Assembly: GCF_029543085.1 (NCBI RefSeq)
Contig: NZ_CP119967.1
Location: 3,312,501-3,376,500, forward strand
Origin: Pseudomonas sp. A34-9
Lineage (GTDB): Bacteria > Pseudomonadota > Gammaproteobacteria > Pseudomonadales > Pseudomonadaceae
Reading direction: 5' to 3'
Length of the DNA stretch: 64,000 nucleotides
In this document: piece by piece, positions 31,601 to 40,897 of the stretch
How positions within the stretch are numbered: the first letter of the stretch is position 1
How the letters are laid out: the number at the start of each line of letters is the position of its first letter
Notes under the pieces: generated by a model
Database searches by the model: none
The model's input: the letters and a program-made list of their open reading frames with translations, nothing else
What the model was told of the DNA's origin: nothing
Made by a program: the position numbers and the translations under genes

Positions 31601-34000
31601 ATGCCCGCAGTATTCCCAAGTCGTTTGCGTCCGTTGTTGCAGTTGAGCCTCCTGTTGAGCCTGAGTGCCAGCCCTGTGTTGATCCCGTCCAGTTGGGCCG
31701 AAGACGCCCGGCGCAGTTATCAGGTGCCGGCCGGCAGCCTCAGTGCCGCATTGACACGATTCGCCGGATTGGCCGGGGTCAACCTTTCGGTCGATCCGGC
31801 GCTGGTCAGCGGGCGCAACAGTCATGGTTTGTCCGGCGAGTTTGGTGTGGAGGAGGGGTTTGCCCGGTTGTTGCTGGGTTCTGGCTTGCAACTGCAACCG
31901 CTGGGTGAGCACGCTTACACCTTGGTGCCGGCAGCGCAGGCCGGCAGCCTGCAACTGGCGCCGACTTCGATTCTGGGCGCCAGCGATTCGACAGGCGCCG
32001 ATGTATTTGCCGGAGGACAGGTGGCCCGTCGCGGCTCACAGGGTTTGCTAGGGTCGAAAGACTTCATGGAAACGCCGTTCAGCATGACCACCTACACCAG
32101 CGAAGCCGTGAAAAACCAACAGGCACGCACGCTGGGTGATCTGATTGCCAGCGACCCGTCGGTGCGCGCGACCAACCCGGCCGGTGGACGTTACGAGCAG
32201 TTCACTATCCGTGGTTTCAGTCTGTTCAACAGTGATGTGGCTTATAACGGCCTCTATGGGGTTCTGCCGACTTACACGATCGACATGGAAATGGCCGATC
32301 GCGTCGACATTCTCAAAGGCCCGAGCCAGCTCATCAACGGGATCTCGCCGCGGGGCAGTGTAGGCGGGGGCATCAACGTGGTGCCCAAGCGCGCTGGCGA
32401 CCAGCCGATCACTTCGCTGACAGCCAGTTACGCTTCCAATAATCAGGTCGGCGGTGCCGTGGACGTTGGCCGCCGTTTCGGCGAGGACAACCAGTTCGGC
32501 CTGCGTTTCAACGGCGTGAAGCAATCCGGTGACACCGAGTGGGATCACCAGAGCGTCGACCGCGACATGGCGGTGCTGGGCCTGGATTTTCGCGGTGAGC
32601 GCCTGCGGCTTTCGACCGATATTGGCCACACCGAGCGCGCTACCGACGCACCGCAGGAGCGCGTGCAAGTCGCTGCCAATGCCAGCGTCCCGAACGCCAA
32701 TGACGTGCGCGATAACTATGCGCAACCGTGGAGCCAGGCGCGGACTAAAGACACCTTCGGCACGGTTAACGCTGAGTTTGATGTCAGCGATTCGGTGATG
32801 GTGTACGGCGGTGTGGGTGCCCGCAAGAGCAATCACGACTTCCTTCGGCATGCGGTTTCCGTGACCAACGACGCCGGCGATTTCAGCGTGCAACCGCGCG
32901 ATTTCACCCGTGATGAAAATGTCCGTACCGCCACGGCCGGTGTGCGCAACTGGTTCCACACGGGACCGGTGAGCCACGAAGTCAATCTGGCGGCCAGCTA
33001 CTTTTATATGGATTTCGAGAATGGCGGTGCGCGTTATGCGGCCGGTCGCAGCAATCTGTATGACCCGGTGGAAACCGCGAAACCCGGCACGCCGACGCGC
33101 TACGACGCCAAGGTCTACACGGAAAACCGCTTCAGCGGCGTGGCGCTGTCCGACACGCTGGGCTTTTTCGATGATCGACTGTTGCTGACCCTCGGTGCCC
33201 GCTGGCAACGAGTGAAAGTCGATGACTGGAGCGATGACGTCAAAGGCGATACGGCTTACGACGAAGAAAAGGTCTCGCCATCGGGCGGGATTCTGTTCAA
33301 GGCTACGGACCGATTGTCGCTGTACGCCAACTACATGGAAGGCCTGAGTCAGGGCAAGATTGCGCCGTCGACATCGGTGAACGAGGATGAAATCTTCCCG
33401 CCGTTCATTAGCCGTCAGGTCGAGGTTGGGGCCAAGTACGACGCCGGCGCGTATGCGTTGACGGCAGCCGTATTCAAGATCAAGCAGCCAGCTTACGAGA
33501 CCAACGCGACGACCCGTGTCTTCGGCCCGAACGGTAAGCGACAGAACGACGGCGTGGAGCTGAGCGTGTTCGGCGAACCGCTCAAAGGCTTGCGGCTGCT
33601 CGGTGGCGTGATGTACATCGACAGCGAGCTGACCCACACCACCAATGGCACGTTCGACGGTAATCGCGCGCCCGCAACGCCAAAATACAACGTCAATCTC
33701 GGCGCCGAGTGGGACGTGCCGACGGTGCAGGGGCTGACGTTGACCGGGCGGGGCATTTATTCCAGCTCGCAGTATCTGGATCAATCAAACGACAAGGAAA
33801 TCGACTCTTGGGAGCGCTTCGACCTAGGGACGCGTTATGCCTTCAAAGTCGATGAGAAAACCGTCACCTTGCGCGCCAATGTCGAGAACGTGCTGGATAA
33901 ACGCTACTGGAGTTCGGCAGGCGCTTCGGACGACAGTGAGCCGGGGTTGACGCTTTCGACACCACGAACTTATCTGCTTTCAGCGACAGTGGATTTCTGA
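31601..34000 (+). CDS. TonB-dependent siderophore receptor with STN signalling domain
   Basis: A 799-residue outer-membrane receptor. A signal peptide is followed by an STN domain (about 38-110: YQVPAGSLSAALTRFAGLAGVNLSVDP), which contacts FecR in cell-surface signalling. The plug domain (about 145-260) includes ETPFSMTTYTSEAVKNQQ and ERF-type DRVDILKGPSQLINGISPRGSVGG. The 22-stranded barrel follows and ends in Phe (LLSATVDF), as outer-membrane proteins do. It resembles ferrichrome/pyoverdine-type receptors, but the siderophore cannot be named from sequence alone. Confidence 0.93.
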   Translation: MPAVFPSRLRPLLQLSLLLSLSASPVLIPSSWAEDARRSYQVPAGSLSAALTRFAGLAGVNLSVDPALVSGRNSHGLSGEFGVEEGFARLLLGSGLQLQPLGEHAYTLVPAAQAGSLQLAPTSILGASDSTGADVFAGGQVARRGSQGLLGSKDFMETPFSMTTYTSEAVKNQQARTLGDLIASDPSVRATNPAGGRYEQFTIRGFSLFNSDVAYNGLYGVLPTYTIDMEMADRVDILKGPSQLINGISPRGSVGGGINVVPKRAGDQPITSLTASYASNNQVGGAVDVGRRFGEDNQFGLRFNGVKQSGDTEWDHQSVDRDMAVLGLDFRGERLRLSTDIGHTERATDAPQERVQVAANASVPNANDVRDNYAQPWSQARTKDTFGTVNAEFDVSDSVMVYGGVGARKSNHDFLRHAVSVTNDAGDFSVQPRDFTRDENVRTATAGVRNWFHTGPVSHEVNLAASYFYMDFENGGARYAAGRSNLYDPVETAKPGTPTRYDAKVYTENRFSGVALSDTLGFFDDRLLLTLGARWQRVKVDDWSDDVKGDTAYDEEKVSPSGGILFKATDRLSLYANYMEGLSQGKIAPSTSVNEDEIFPPFISRQVEVGAKYDAGAYALTAAVFKIKQPAYETNATTRVFGPNGKRQNDGVELSVFGEPLKGLRLLGGVMYIDSELTHTTNGTFDGNRAPATPKYNVNLGAEWDVPTVQGLTLTGRGIYSSSQYLDQSNDKEIDSWERFDLGTRYAFKVDEKTVTLRANVENVLDKRYWSSAGASDDSEPGLTLSTPRTYLLSATVDF

Positions 34001-34047
34001 TTCGACTCGGCAAATTAAAAAGCAATCGGGAGCGCTATCAGCGAACT

Positions 34048-34064
34048 GAGATCACTCTCATAAT
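34048..34064 (+). promoter_or_regulatory. Orphan Fur-box-like sequence
   Basis: GAGATCACTCTCATAAT repeats the 11-bp core ATCACTCTCAT of the Fur box before the sigma gene. It lies about 50 bp after the receptor stop codon, and no plus-strand gene follows it. It may be a leftover promoter element of a deleted iron gene at the edge of the accessory region. Confidence 0.45.
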
Positions 34065-34087
34065 CGTTGATGTGGAAGGTTTGCTAC

Positions 34088-34120
34088 AAAACCGCGACAG
34101 CTGAAAAGCTGCCGCGGTTG
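34088..34120 (-). terminator. Hairpin terminator downstream of the TauD-like gene
   Basis: AACCGCG-A-CAGCT-GAAA-AGCTG-C-CGCGGTT forms a strong hairpin. Read on the minus strand it is followed by TTTTG, so it best fits termination of the TauD-like transcript, whose stop lies 67 bp before it. It may also stop read-through from the receptor gene. Confidence 0.7.
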
Positions 34121-34186
34121 CTATGCGCTTTAGCGGTTAGCGTCGTCGATCGTCATTGACGTGGACACCGGCTTCTTTCCTGCTGA

Positions 34187-35146
34187 TTAGTGTTGCTCGG
34201 CCATCATCTCGGGATTTTTATGGCCCGTTAATACGCTCTTGTTCGATTGGTAATGAATGCCGCACGTGTATTCGATAAATGAATGATCGGTATTTTCATG
34301 CTGGGCAATGTTGTATTTCTGAAAAGGCAACATGGCTCTGCGCGTGGGTGACTGATCCAATATGTTCTTGAAGGTGGTATTTGAGTCGTCAGCAATCCAA
34401 AGGCGTCTTACTTTTCTTTTCATGGTGCCATCCACGAATTTATGGCGGGCATGCAGGACTCTCAGGTTGTCCATGACCAGAATGTCCCCCGGTTCAAGGC
34501 TGATATTGGTGATGTAGTTCTCGTTGGTGGAGTAGTGGTTCTGGATGTAGTTAAAGGCAGCATTGGCCCATTCAGGAATGAAGGCGGTGCTGTCATACCT
34601 GTAGCGGATTCTTAATGTGTCGGTAGTGACCTGTTCGAATACTGCGCAATCTATAGACAATAAATCGTCCCGGCAGTAGGCAACACTGCCGCGGGCCATC
34701 AATATCTTCAGTGTGTCAGCCTGATTGGCAAGCAGGTCATCGTAAATTTTCTGTCCATCCACCAGGAAGTTATCTCCGCCAAACTCAGGCTTGGAAATGC
34801 ACTGGAGAATGACGAATTTAGGTGGGGTGATTTTTGTTGCCCGGCCATCAACATAAACCATCCCATTCAGAAAAGATCCGTCGGTATGCGGGAAAAAATC
34901 GCTCGACAGTTCACCGTGGTAATCGTCCTTGAAAGTTTGCCAGTCTTTGTTTATCGGCTCGCCACCGCCGACCACACCATGTTCATCCGATTTCGTATGG
35001 AATTGAATCAGTCCAAACTTACCCGCCGTCTCTCTAAAGGCTTCCACAGAGTGGTCTTGAGGCTTGATCACGCAATATCCATTTTCTTTAAGAAAAAAGG
35101 CGATTCCTTCGGTGTCAAAAAAATCAAATTTTTTGCTTGCAGTCAT
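34187..35146 (-). CDS. TauD/TfdA-family 2-oxoglutarate-dependent dioxygenase
   Basis: A 319-residue non-haem iron oxygenase of the TauD/clavaminate-synthase-like fold. The iron triad is visible as PHTDG (His about 87, Asp about 89) and VLHARH (His about 232), and the 2-oxoglutarate Arg lies in KRKVRRLW (about 247-248). The sequence is rather AT-rich against its left neighbours. The substrate is unknown; it does not look like canonical taurine dioxygenase. It is followed by a terminator, and a TauE/SafE permease gene lies 38 bp upstream on the same strand, so the pair may process and move a sulfur or amino compound (inference). Confidence 0.82.
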   Translation of the reverse strand: MTASKKFDFFDTEGIAFFLKENGYCVIKPQDHSVEAFRETAGKFGLIQFHTKSDEHGVVGGGEPINKDWQTFKDDYHGELSSDFFPHTDGSFLNGMVYVDGRATKITPPKFVILQCISKPEFGGDNFLVDGQKIYDDLLANQADTLKILMARGSVAYCRDDLLSIDCAVFEQVTTDTLRIRYRYDSTAFIPEWANAAFNYIQNHYSTNENYITNISLEPGDILVMDNLRVLHARHKFVDGTMKRKVRRLWIADDSNTTFKNILDQSPTRRAMLPFQKYNIAQHENTDHSFIEYTCGIHYQSNKSVLTGHKNPEMMAEQH

Positions 35147-35183
35147 TTCACACTCCTTGTCTTGATGGGAAAGCTTTTACATG

Positions 35184-35915
35184 TCACTGAACAAAATGAT
35201 CGAAGACCATTTTCAAACCAAAAAACGTCACCCCTGCTTTTAGAAGCATGGCGCCTACACGCTGCGATATACGGTCTCTGAGAAATCCACCCAAATACGA
35301 TCCAAACGTGGATGCGGTAATCATGATGATGATGAGATTCGCGTAATCCATGAACGCAAAACCGGCAATAACGAAGGCCGCCACTTTCAAACCGTGGAGC
35401 ACACTCATTTGCATGGCGTGGGTGACGATCACTTCATTCTTATTGATGTTCATCTTCATCAGGATCGGCTGTGATATCAGACCGGTCACTGCCACGAAGA
35501 GTGAAAGGAACGTTTGAAAGAAGCCCACGATTGCAAAGTTCTTAAATACAAACCCCAAGCGCGAGACGATCTTCGTCCAGGTAATGGCCAGAATAAAAAG
35601 GCCAAGGATCAGTGATAGATATTGCTCGGGGAATTTCCCGATAAAAAAATAACCTATGAAGGCACCGACAAGGCAGCCAATGACATATCTAGGCAGGATT
35701 TCTATTTTTGCACTCTTGTAATCAAAGGCAAATCTGCTGCCATTGCTGACCATTTGAATCAAACCGTGAACTGGCACTACCGCAGATATGGGGATGAATT
35801 GAGGCATCACTGCAAGCAATCCAATACCACCACCAACACCAATGGCGGCAGTCATGAATGACGTGATAAAACTGACGCCCACCAACATATACAAGCCATC
35901 AGAGATTCCGAGCAT
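35184..35915 (-). CDS. TauE/SafE-family membrane permease
   Basis: A 243-residue integral membrane protein with about 8 hydrophobic segments. The family glycine motif FITSFMTAAIGVGGG is near residue 20 and a second, related motif is near residue 140. TauE/SafE proteins export sulfite or organosulfonates, or move related anions. It is AT-rich like the adjacent TauD-like gene and almost certainly co-transcribed with it. The first gene of the pair, it has a gene-free stretch upstream holding its promoter. Confidence 0.82.
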   Translation of the reverse strand: MLGISDGLYMLVGVSFITSFMTAAIGVGGGIGLLAVMPQFIPISAVVPVHGLIQMVSNGSRFAFDYKSAKIEILPRYVIGCLVGAFIGYFFIGKFPEQYLSLILGLFILAITWTKIVSRLGFVFKNFAIVGFFQTFLSLFVAVTGLISQPILMKMNINKNEVIVTHAMQMSVLHGLKVAAFVIAGFAFMDYANLIIIMITASTFGSYLGGFLRDRISQRVGAMLLKAGVTFFGLKMVFDHFVQ

Positions 35916-36463
35916 TATTAATTCCTGTCCAGTTTTTAAAGGTTAAACGTGCATCTTGATGCGGTGTTTTTTGCAAAGTCACTTATCCTTGCACAAGCAT
36001 CTATAAGTGTTTCGAGACAATCAGGTGTCGCTTGATTGTCAGTCGTATATCTTTTTCAACACGACAAGATTTCCGCTCCTGTTTAAGGGGGCGCCGAGGC
36101 TGATGAACGAAGTCTGGTTGATGCGTGAGTAAGGGCTACAGTAATTCGTAACCCCTTTACTTTTCATGGCGGAAAGTCAGTGCGTTGTGCAAATGGCAGC
36201 ATCGTTGCGCTGACTAATTTTCGGCCCGATGAACATCTCCCTCCTGAATATATTCAATCGTCCACCCAGCCACGTCCCGGCGAGTAAAGGCGGGCCATGT
36301 TGTCGATAAGACTCATTAATCTGTACGGGTAGTTATCGCCATTTAAATAAACCGAGAGACTGCCATGACTCACTTTCTTCGCCGGTCGCGGGTGGGGTAG
36401 AAACATTTATATGTTTCTACCGTCCGACACTGTCGTGGCAAGCCTTCTCAGACAAAACGCGAC
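35916..36463. other. 548-bp gene-free stretch between TauE-like and PQQ dehydrogenase genes
   Basis: No supported gene on either strand. Two short plus-strand frames begin with ATG (MNISLLNIFNRPPS near 36231 and MTHFLRRSRVG near 36364) but end quickly and match nothing recognised. The region should contain the TauE/TauD promoter and the end of the dehydrogenase transcript. A strong hairpin lies at 36396-36421. A small RNA cannot be excluded. Confidence 0.5.
36396..36421. terminator. Perfect 11-bp stem-loop after the PQQ dehydrogenase gene
   Basis: GGTAGAAACAT-TTAT-ATGTTTCTACC is a perfect 11-bp stem with a 4-base loop, 43 bp past the dehydrogenase stop codon. It lacks a U-tract on either strand, so it may be a Rho-type 3' stabilising hairpin or an operator instead of a classical terminator. 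Confidence 0.5.
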
Positions 36464-38920
36464 TTACTTCTCGGGCAGGGCCCAAGCAATGATGCTGTCA
36501 CCCAACTTGGTTGGAATCCGATCATGACCGCCAACCACGGCCACGACGTACTGTCGGCCTTGGCTCATATAGGTCAAGGGTGAGGCCTGATTACCTGCAG
36601 GGAGGCGCTCTTCCCACAGCAATTCACCACTTTCGCTGTTGTAAGCGCGCATGAAACGATCGAGGGTGGCACCGATGAACGTCACGCCACCGGCTGTCGT
36701 CACGCCCGTTGCGTCACTCGGTGTACCGATTTCGAAGCGCATCCGGGAGGCGATTCCCCAAGGCCCGCTGTCATATCCGGTACCGAATGGTCGGCTCCAG
36801 ACGACGTCGCGTGTGCGCAGATCGATGCCGGCAATGAAACCCCAGGGTGGCGCAATGCAAGGCTGGTCAAGGGAGGACATCCACGGATCCTTGATGGCGC
36901 CATAAGGCAGCCCGGCCTGGACGCGGAAGCCTTGGCTGTTGCCCGGCGATTCCTGGAACGACTTGGCATTGATGGCGTCGAGTTGTTCGCGAGGAACCAG
37001 TCCCTGCATATAAGGGAGACGCTGGTTATTGATGATGAGCAGGCCGCGCTTGAGATCGACCATCACACCTCCCCAGTTCAAGCCGCCGTGATGACCAGGG
37101 AAAATCAGGCTTTGCTGACCTACGACCGGCGGGGTGAAGATCCCTTCATAACGTGCCTGGAGAAATTCGAGGCGACATTGCATCTGATCAAAAGGGGTCA
37201 GGCCCCAGGCCTTGGCCTCGGTGAGTACTTCCGGGGTTTTCGATGGGCGCCCCATGGTGCTCGGCATATCCGGCGAAAGTGGCTGGGTGGCAGCGGTGTA
37301 GTCTCCGGGGGCGGTTCCCTGTGGCACAGGCGATTGCACGATATCCACCAGTGGCTCGCCGGTGGCGCGGTCAAGTACGAACAACTGGCCGGACTTGGTG
37401 GCTTGGATAACGGCCGGGCGCGACCCTGCGGCGGTTGGGAAATCAATCAGGCTGGGTTGTGGGCTCAGGTCGTAGTCCCATAGATCATGGTGAACGGTCT
37501 GGAAATGCCATTTGACCTTACCCGTCGCCGCATCCAGCGCAACCAGGGACGAACTGAACTTGTCCTCCTGTTCCGTGCGGGTACCGCCGTAGAAATCGCC
37601 AGCTGCGTTGCCGGTGGTGACATACACCAACCCGAGTTCATCGTCGGCGGAAAGCGGTGCCCAGGAGTTGGGCGTGCTGAGCGTGTAGGTTTCGTCGTGG
37701 CGAGCGGGGGTATTGGTGTCTGGGCGGCCCAGGTCCCAGGCCCATTTCTGTTTGCCGGTCACTGCATCGTAGGCGCGAACCACCCCCGAAGGCGCCGGGC
37801 GCACATCTGAGTCAAGGACTCGGCCTCCGGTGATGACGACCCCGCGAATGACGATGGGGGCGGAAGTGATACCCGTCGAGCCTTTTCTGAAGGTGCCTAA
37901 CCCGTTTTTCAAATCCGCAAAACCTGCGTTGCCGAAGCCGGGGCACGCTTGGCCAGTCAGGGCGTCTACTGCGCCCAGGCGAATATCGTTGGTGCCCCAG
38001 ATGATGCGCGAGGCACATAGGCCACTGGCATTGGGTACTTCGAAATAGGAGACGCCACGGCAGTACGCGCCGCCATTGGCGAAGTAGTCCGGGTCAACTT
38101 TGGAGTCGAACCGCCAGTTCTCCTTTCCGGTGGTGGCATCCAAAGAAATGATGATTTGCTTTGGCGTGCAGGTATAAAGCGAGTTACCGACCTTGATCGG
38201 AGTGGCCTCGTTCAAGTACTTGGTCTTTTCCCCGGCTTGCTTCACGTCGCCGTGGTGGTATTCCCAGACTTTCACCAGGCCCGGCACATTCGAAGGCGTG
38301 ATTTGTGATGCGGCGGAATAGTGATTGCCCAAGTTGGAACCTGCATAGGCAGTCCAGTTGGTCTCGTTGTGTGACGCGGCAATATTGCCGTCCGGAGAAG
38401 TCACCGTACTGCGGCTGAAGGGTTGTCCAGTGCGTGTCGTGGCGAGCGTCGAGTCGGCAAGGTGAACGGTTGTCGGGAAGAACAGGGGGACCAGGATTGT
38501 TCCCCCCATGAGCAGCGGCAGCCCACCCATAATGATGAAGTAGTGACTTCGTTTGGCATTGGCGAAGTCCCGATTCACCAAAGGCCAGAACGCCAGAAAC
38601 GGAATGCTCAGAACGGCCAGCCAGGCCAAGCGTGGAATGAAAGCCCAGCCGTCGTATCCAGACTCCCAGATCGCCCAGGCGTAGGTGGCGAGAGAGGCTG
38701 CGCCATAAAGGTAGAGGCCGAGGGAATGTTTCAGGCCGATGAGGATGGCCGAGAGCAACAGGGTGGTACCCATCATGGCGTAATAGGGCGATCCGCCCGC
38801 CGCCGCCAGGACACCGCCTTTGTAGGCCAGTGTCGCGCCAAGCAGGGCAACCAAAATGTTGTACGCCCCGAACAGAAGGTTGGAGACTCCCGCTCCTCTA
38901 CCCAACGTCCCTTCGTTCAT
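36464..38920 (-). CDS. Membrane-bound PQQ-dependent dehydrogenase (glucose/quinate/shikimate family)
   Basis: An 818-residue quinoprotein. Five N-terminal membrane segments (about 12-150) anchor it to the inner membrane. The periplasmic eight-bladed propeller carries tryptophan-docking repeats, including ALDAATGKVKWHFQ, HHDLWDYDLSPQP (PQQ-site Asp), VIQATKSGQLFVLDR (Lys of the active site) and GHHGGLNWGG. Such enzymes oxidise glucose to gluconate or quinate to dehydroquinate, passing electrons to ubiquinone. By eye it could be Gcd or QuiA, and the neighbours (racemase, hydroxypyruvate-isomerase-like) do not decide it. The start at 38920 has AAGG 7 bp upstream; a TTG-initiated extension to 38998 is less likely. 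Confidence 0.82.
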   Translation of the reverse strand: MNEGTLGRGAGVSNLLFGAYNILVALLGATLAYKGGVLAAAGGSPYYAMMGTTLLLSAILIGLKHSLGLYLYGAASLATYAWAIWESGYDGWAFIPRLAWLAVLSIPFLAFWPLVNRDFANAKRSHYFIIMGGLPLLMGGTILVPLFFPTTVHLADSTLATTRTGQPFSRSTVTSPDGNIAASHNETNWTAYAGSNLGNHYSAASQITPSNVPGLVKVWEYHHGDVKQAGEKTKYLNEATPIKVGNSLYTCTPKQIIISLDATTGKENWRFDSKVDPDYFANGGAYCRGVSYFEVPNASGLCASRIIWGTNDIRLGAVDALTGQACPGFGNAGFADLKNGLGTFRKGSTGITSAPIVIRGVVITGGRVLDSDVRPAPSGVVRAYDAVTGKQKWAWDLGRPDTNTPARHDETYTLSTPNSWAPLSADDELGLVYVTTGNAAGDFYGGTRTEQEDKFSSSLVALDAATGKVKWHFQTVHHDLWDYDLSPQPSLIDFPTAAGSRPAVIQATKSGQLFVLDRATGEPLVDIVQSPVPQGTAPGDYTAATQPLSPDMPSTMGRPSKTPEVLTEAKAWGLTPFDQMQCRLEFLQARYEGIFTPPVVGQQSLIFPGHHGGLNWGGVMVDLKRGLLIINNQRLPYMQGLVPREQLDAINAKSFQESPGNSQGFRVQAGLPYGAIKDPWMSSLDQPCIAPPWGFIAGIDLRTRDVVWSRPFGTGYDSGPWGIASRMRFEIGTPSDATGVTTAGGVTFIGATLDRFMRAYNSESGELLWEERLPAGNQASPLTYMSQGRQYVVAVVGGHDRIPTKLGDSIIAWALPEK

Positions 38921-39146
38921 TGCAATCATCCTTGTGTGATTCGATATGGCTCCTTCCGAGCGGCGCGCATGATTGCTCATTATTGTAACGAAATACAATA
39001 TCCGGCGAAAAAATTAACTATTCCGTACAGAGTGGATGGTTTTTGTATTTTGTGTTGAGGGGAGACAACCTGATAAGCTGCTTCGCGAATAGCTGGAGAG
39101 CACTCAGACGAGGCTTTGATCAGTACCAGGGAGTGGGTGACGCGCT

Positions 39147-40049
39147 CTATAGCCCTTCATCTTTTGGCATGACGCCCTGCCGGGTCTTGAGTCGGCCTAC
39201 GTCGTCCAGATGTCTCCAGAGAAATTGCGCGGCTTCTTCACGCCGGTCAGACTCGATGAGGTCGAGCAAATGGATGTGTTCCTGGCATTGCGCCATAAGA
39301 CGAGTGCGATCGACGTTGGCCTTGTAGCTCATGAAGCGTCTGAGCTGATTCTGCTGGCGTATGGCATCAATGAAAAAGACATTGCCGGAGCACTGCACGA
39401 TCAGTTCGTGAAACTGGGCGCCCACCTCGAACAGTTGGGCCCGGGACAAGGTATGGATATCCCCGTCGAGCATGGCCAGTTGCTGTTGCCGGGCTTGGGC
39501 AAATGCGGCGTGATTGATTTGATAACCTGGCTCAAGCAGGGCGGCCGGTTCGATGGCCATCCGAAAACGGTAGCTTTGGATGTGTGCCTGGGCGTTATGC
39601 ACGAAGTCTTTGAGACTCCAACCTTGCCCCGGCTTGCGCTCTACCATGGCTTCGCTGGCCAGCCTGTTCAGTACCTTGAGCAACTGTCCTCGGGGTACTT
39701 CGTAACGGCGCAGCAGTTGCGCTTCAAAAAAGTCGGCAGGTATTTCTCCGCCAAGAATGTCGTCGACCACACGGAGGTAAAACTCTTCGAAGGGATCGCT
39801 GGCGAGAGGGACTGCTGCCTCCTGAATCTGCCCTGCATCTTTTTTCAGGAAGTAGCCACGATTGGGTTCTTGGATGGCAAGGTCCCACTCAGCGAGCAAG
39901 GCAAAAGCGCGCCGGACAGGCGAACGCGACACCCCAAGCGCTTGCGCGAACGTCTGCTCGCGCAACGGCTCACCGGCTTTCATCGACCGGGCTCGCACCA
40001 TGTCGATGACGCGTGGAGCCAACTGCAGGGCGAGGTCTTTCTTGATCAC
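39147..40049 (-). CDS. GntR-type regulator with two winged-helix-like segments
   Basis: A 300-residue protein. Residues 1-70 are a GntR winged helix (REQTFAQALGVSRSPVRRAFALLAEWDLAIQEPNRGYFLKK). Residues about 88-145 look like a second winged helix (FYLRVVDDILGGEIP, LLRRYEVPRGQLLKVLNRLASEAMVERKPGQGW). The remainder is an FCD-like helical effector domain with HELIVQCSGN. Two DNA-binding-like segments in one GntR protein is unusual. It probably controls the divergent racemase/isomerase genes and the dehydrogenase. In the divergent gap, TGGGG (40089) faces CCCCA (40105) as a possible operator. Confidence 0.8.
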   Translation of the reverse strand: MIKKDLALQLAPRVIDMVRARSMKAGEPLREQTFAQALGVSRSPVRRAFALLAEWDLAIQEPNRGYFLKKDAGQIQEAAVPLASDPFEEFYLRVVDDILGGEIPADFFEAQLLRRYEVPRGQLLKVLNRLASEAMVERKPGQGWSLKDFVHNAQAHIQSYRFRMAIEPAALLEPGYQINHAAFAQARQQQLAMLDGDIHTLSRAQLFEVGAQFHELIVQCSGNVFFIDAIRQQNQLRRFMSYKANVDRTRLMAQCQEHIHLLDLIESDRREEAAQFLWRHLDDVGRLKTRQGVMPKDEGL

Positions 40050-40203
40050 AGGCTCTATCTCGAATGGTTAACTTCAGTCCGTTCCCATTGGGGCAGAGGC
40101 CCCCATCGGACTGGAGTGGGAAAATACCACACGAGGAGGACAAGGGTATCTGCACAAAGAGCGCTGGCGGACTTGTCGAACAACCTTGTCGAGGCACATG
40201 AGC

Positions 40204-40890
40204 ATGAAGGCTCCGCGCATTTTTCTGATCCACGCGACCGCACTGGCGATCGATCCCGTCACGGTAGCTTTTGCCCTTCAATGGCCGCAGGCACAGATCG
40301 TCAATCTGCTTGAAGACTCGTTATCCCGAGATCGAGTGGAGGAGGGGGGACTAACCTCGAGTATGAAGGCGCGCTTTCTGGCACTGTCCCATTACGCAGT
40401 ACAAAGCGCCGCGGACGCCATTCTCTTCACTTGCTCGGCTTTTGGCGATGCCATAGACCTGTGCAAGCCTGAGATTGCCATTCCGGTACTCAAGCCGAAC
40501 GAAGCCATGATCGACCTGGCGCTCACGCAAGCATCGCGTATTGCTGTGCTGGCGACGTTCGAGCCGACCATCCCCTCGATAATGGCCGAGTTCAAACAAG
40601 TGGCTGAGCGTCGTGGTCGCGTGCTGGAAGTGGTGCCGTATTTTGTTTCCGGTGCGATGCAGAGACTGAGCGAAGGCGACAAACAAGGTCACGATACCGC
40701 CATCGCAGACATGGCCGGTCGGGTCGAGGCCTGCGATCTGATCTGTTTCGCCCAGTTTTCGATGACGAGCGCCGCCGGGCTGACACAGGCTCGATCTGGT
40801 CTGCCCGTATTGACCACGCCCGACAGTGCAGTGCTGGAGTTGCGAAGGATGCTCCAGGCTAATGATTTCGTTTCTTCCCAGGATGGATGA
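40204..40890 (+). CDS. Aspartate/glutamate (hydantoin) racemase family protein
   Basis: A 228-residue member of the Asp/Glu racemase superfamily. The first catalytic-type cysteine is in LFTCSAFGDAID (about 80), but the second region, DLICFAQFSMTSAA (about 182-195), does not keep an obvious second catalytic Cys aligned with a nucleophile motif. It may be a decarboxylase or isomerase relative instead of a racemase. The ATG at 40204 has GAGG 9 bp upstream; ATGs at 40186 and 40198 are too close to it. The isomerase-like gene starts 7 bp after its stop, so the two form an operon. Confidence 0.75.
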   Translation: MKAPRIFLIHATALAIDPVTVAFALQWPQAQIVNLLEDSLSRDRVEEGGLTSSMKARFLALSHYAVQSAADAILFTCSAFGDAIDLCKPEIAIPVLKPNEAMIDLALTQASRIAVLATFEPTIPSIMAEFKQVAERRGRVLEVVPYFVSGAMQRLSEGDKQGHDTAIADMAGRVEACDLICFAQFSMTSAAGLTQARSGLPVLTTPDSAVLELRRMLQANDFVSSQDG

Positions 40891-40897
40891 TTACCCA

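Noticed and set aside
32048..33784. 578-codon minus-strand frame inside the TonB receptor gene
   Set aside because: Antisense shadow of a well-supported receptor; no domain, no ribosome site.
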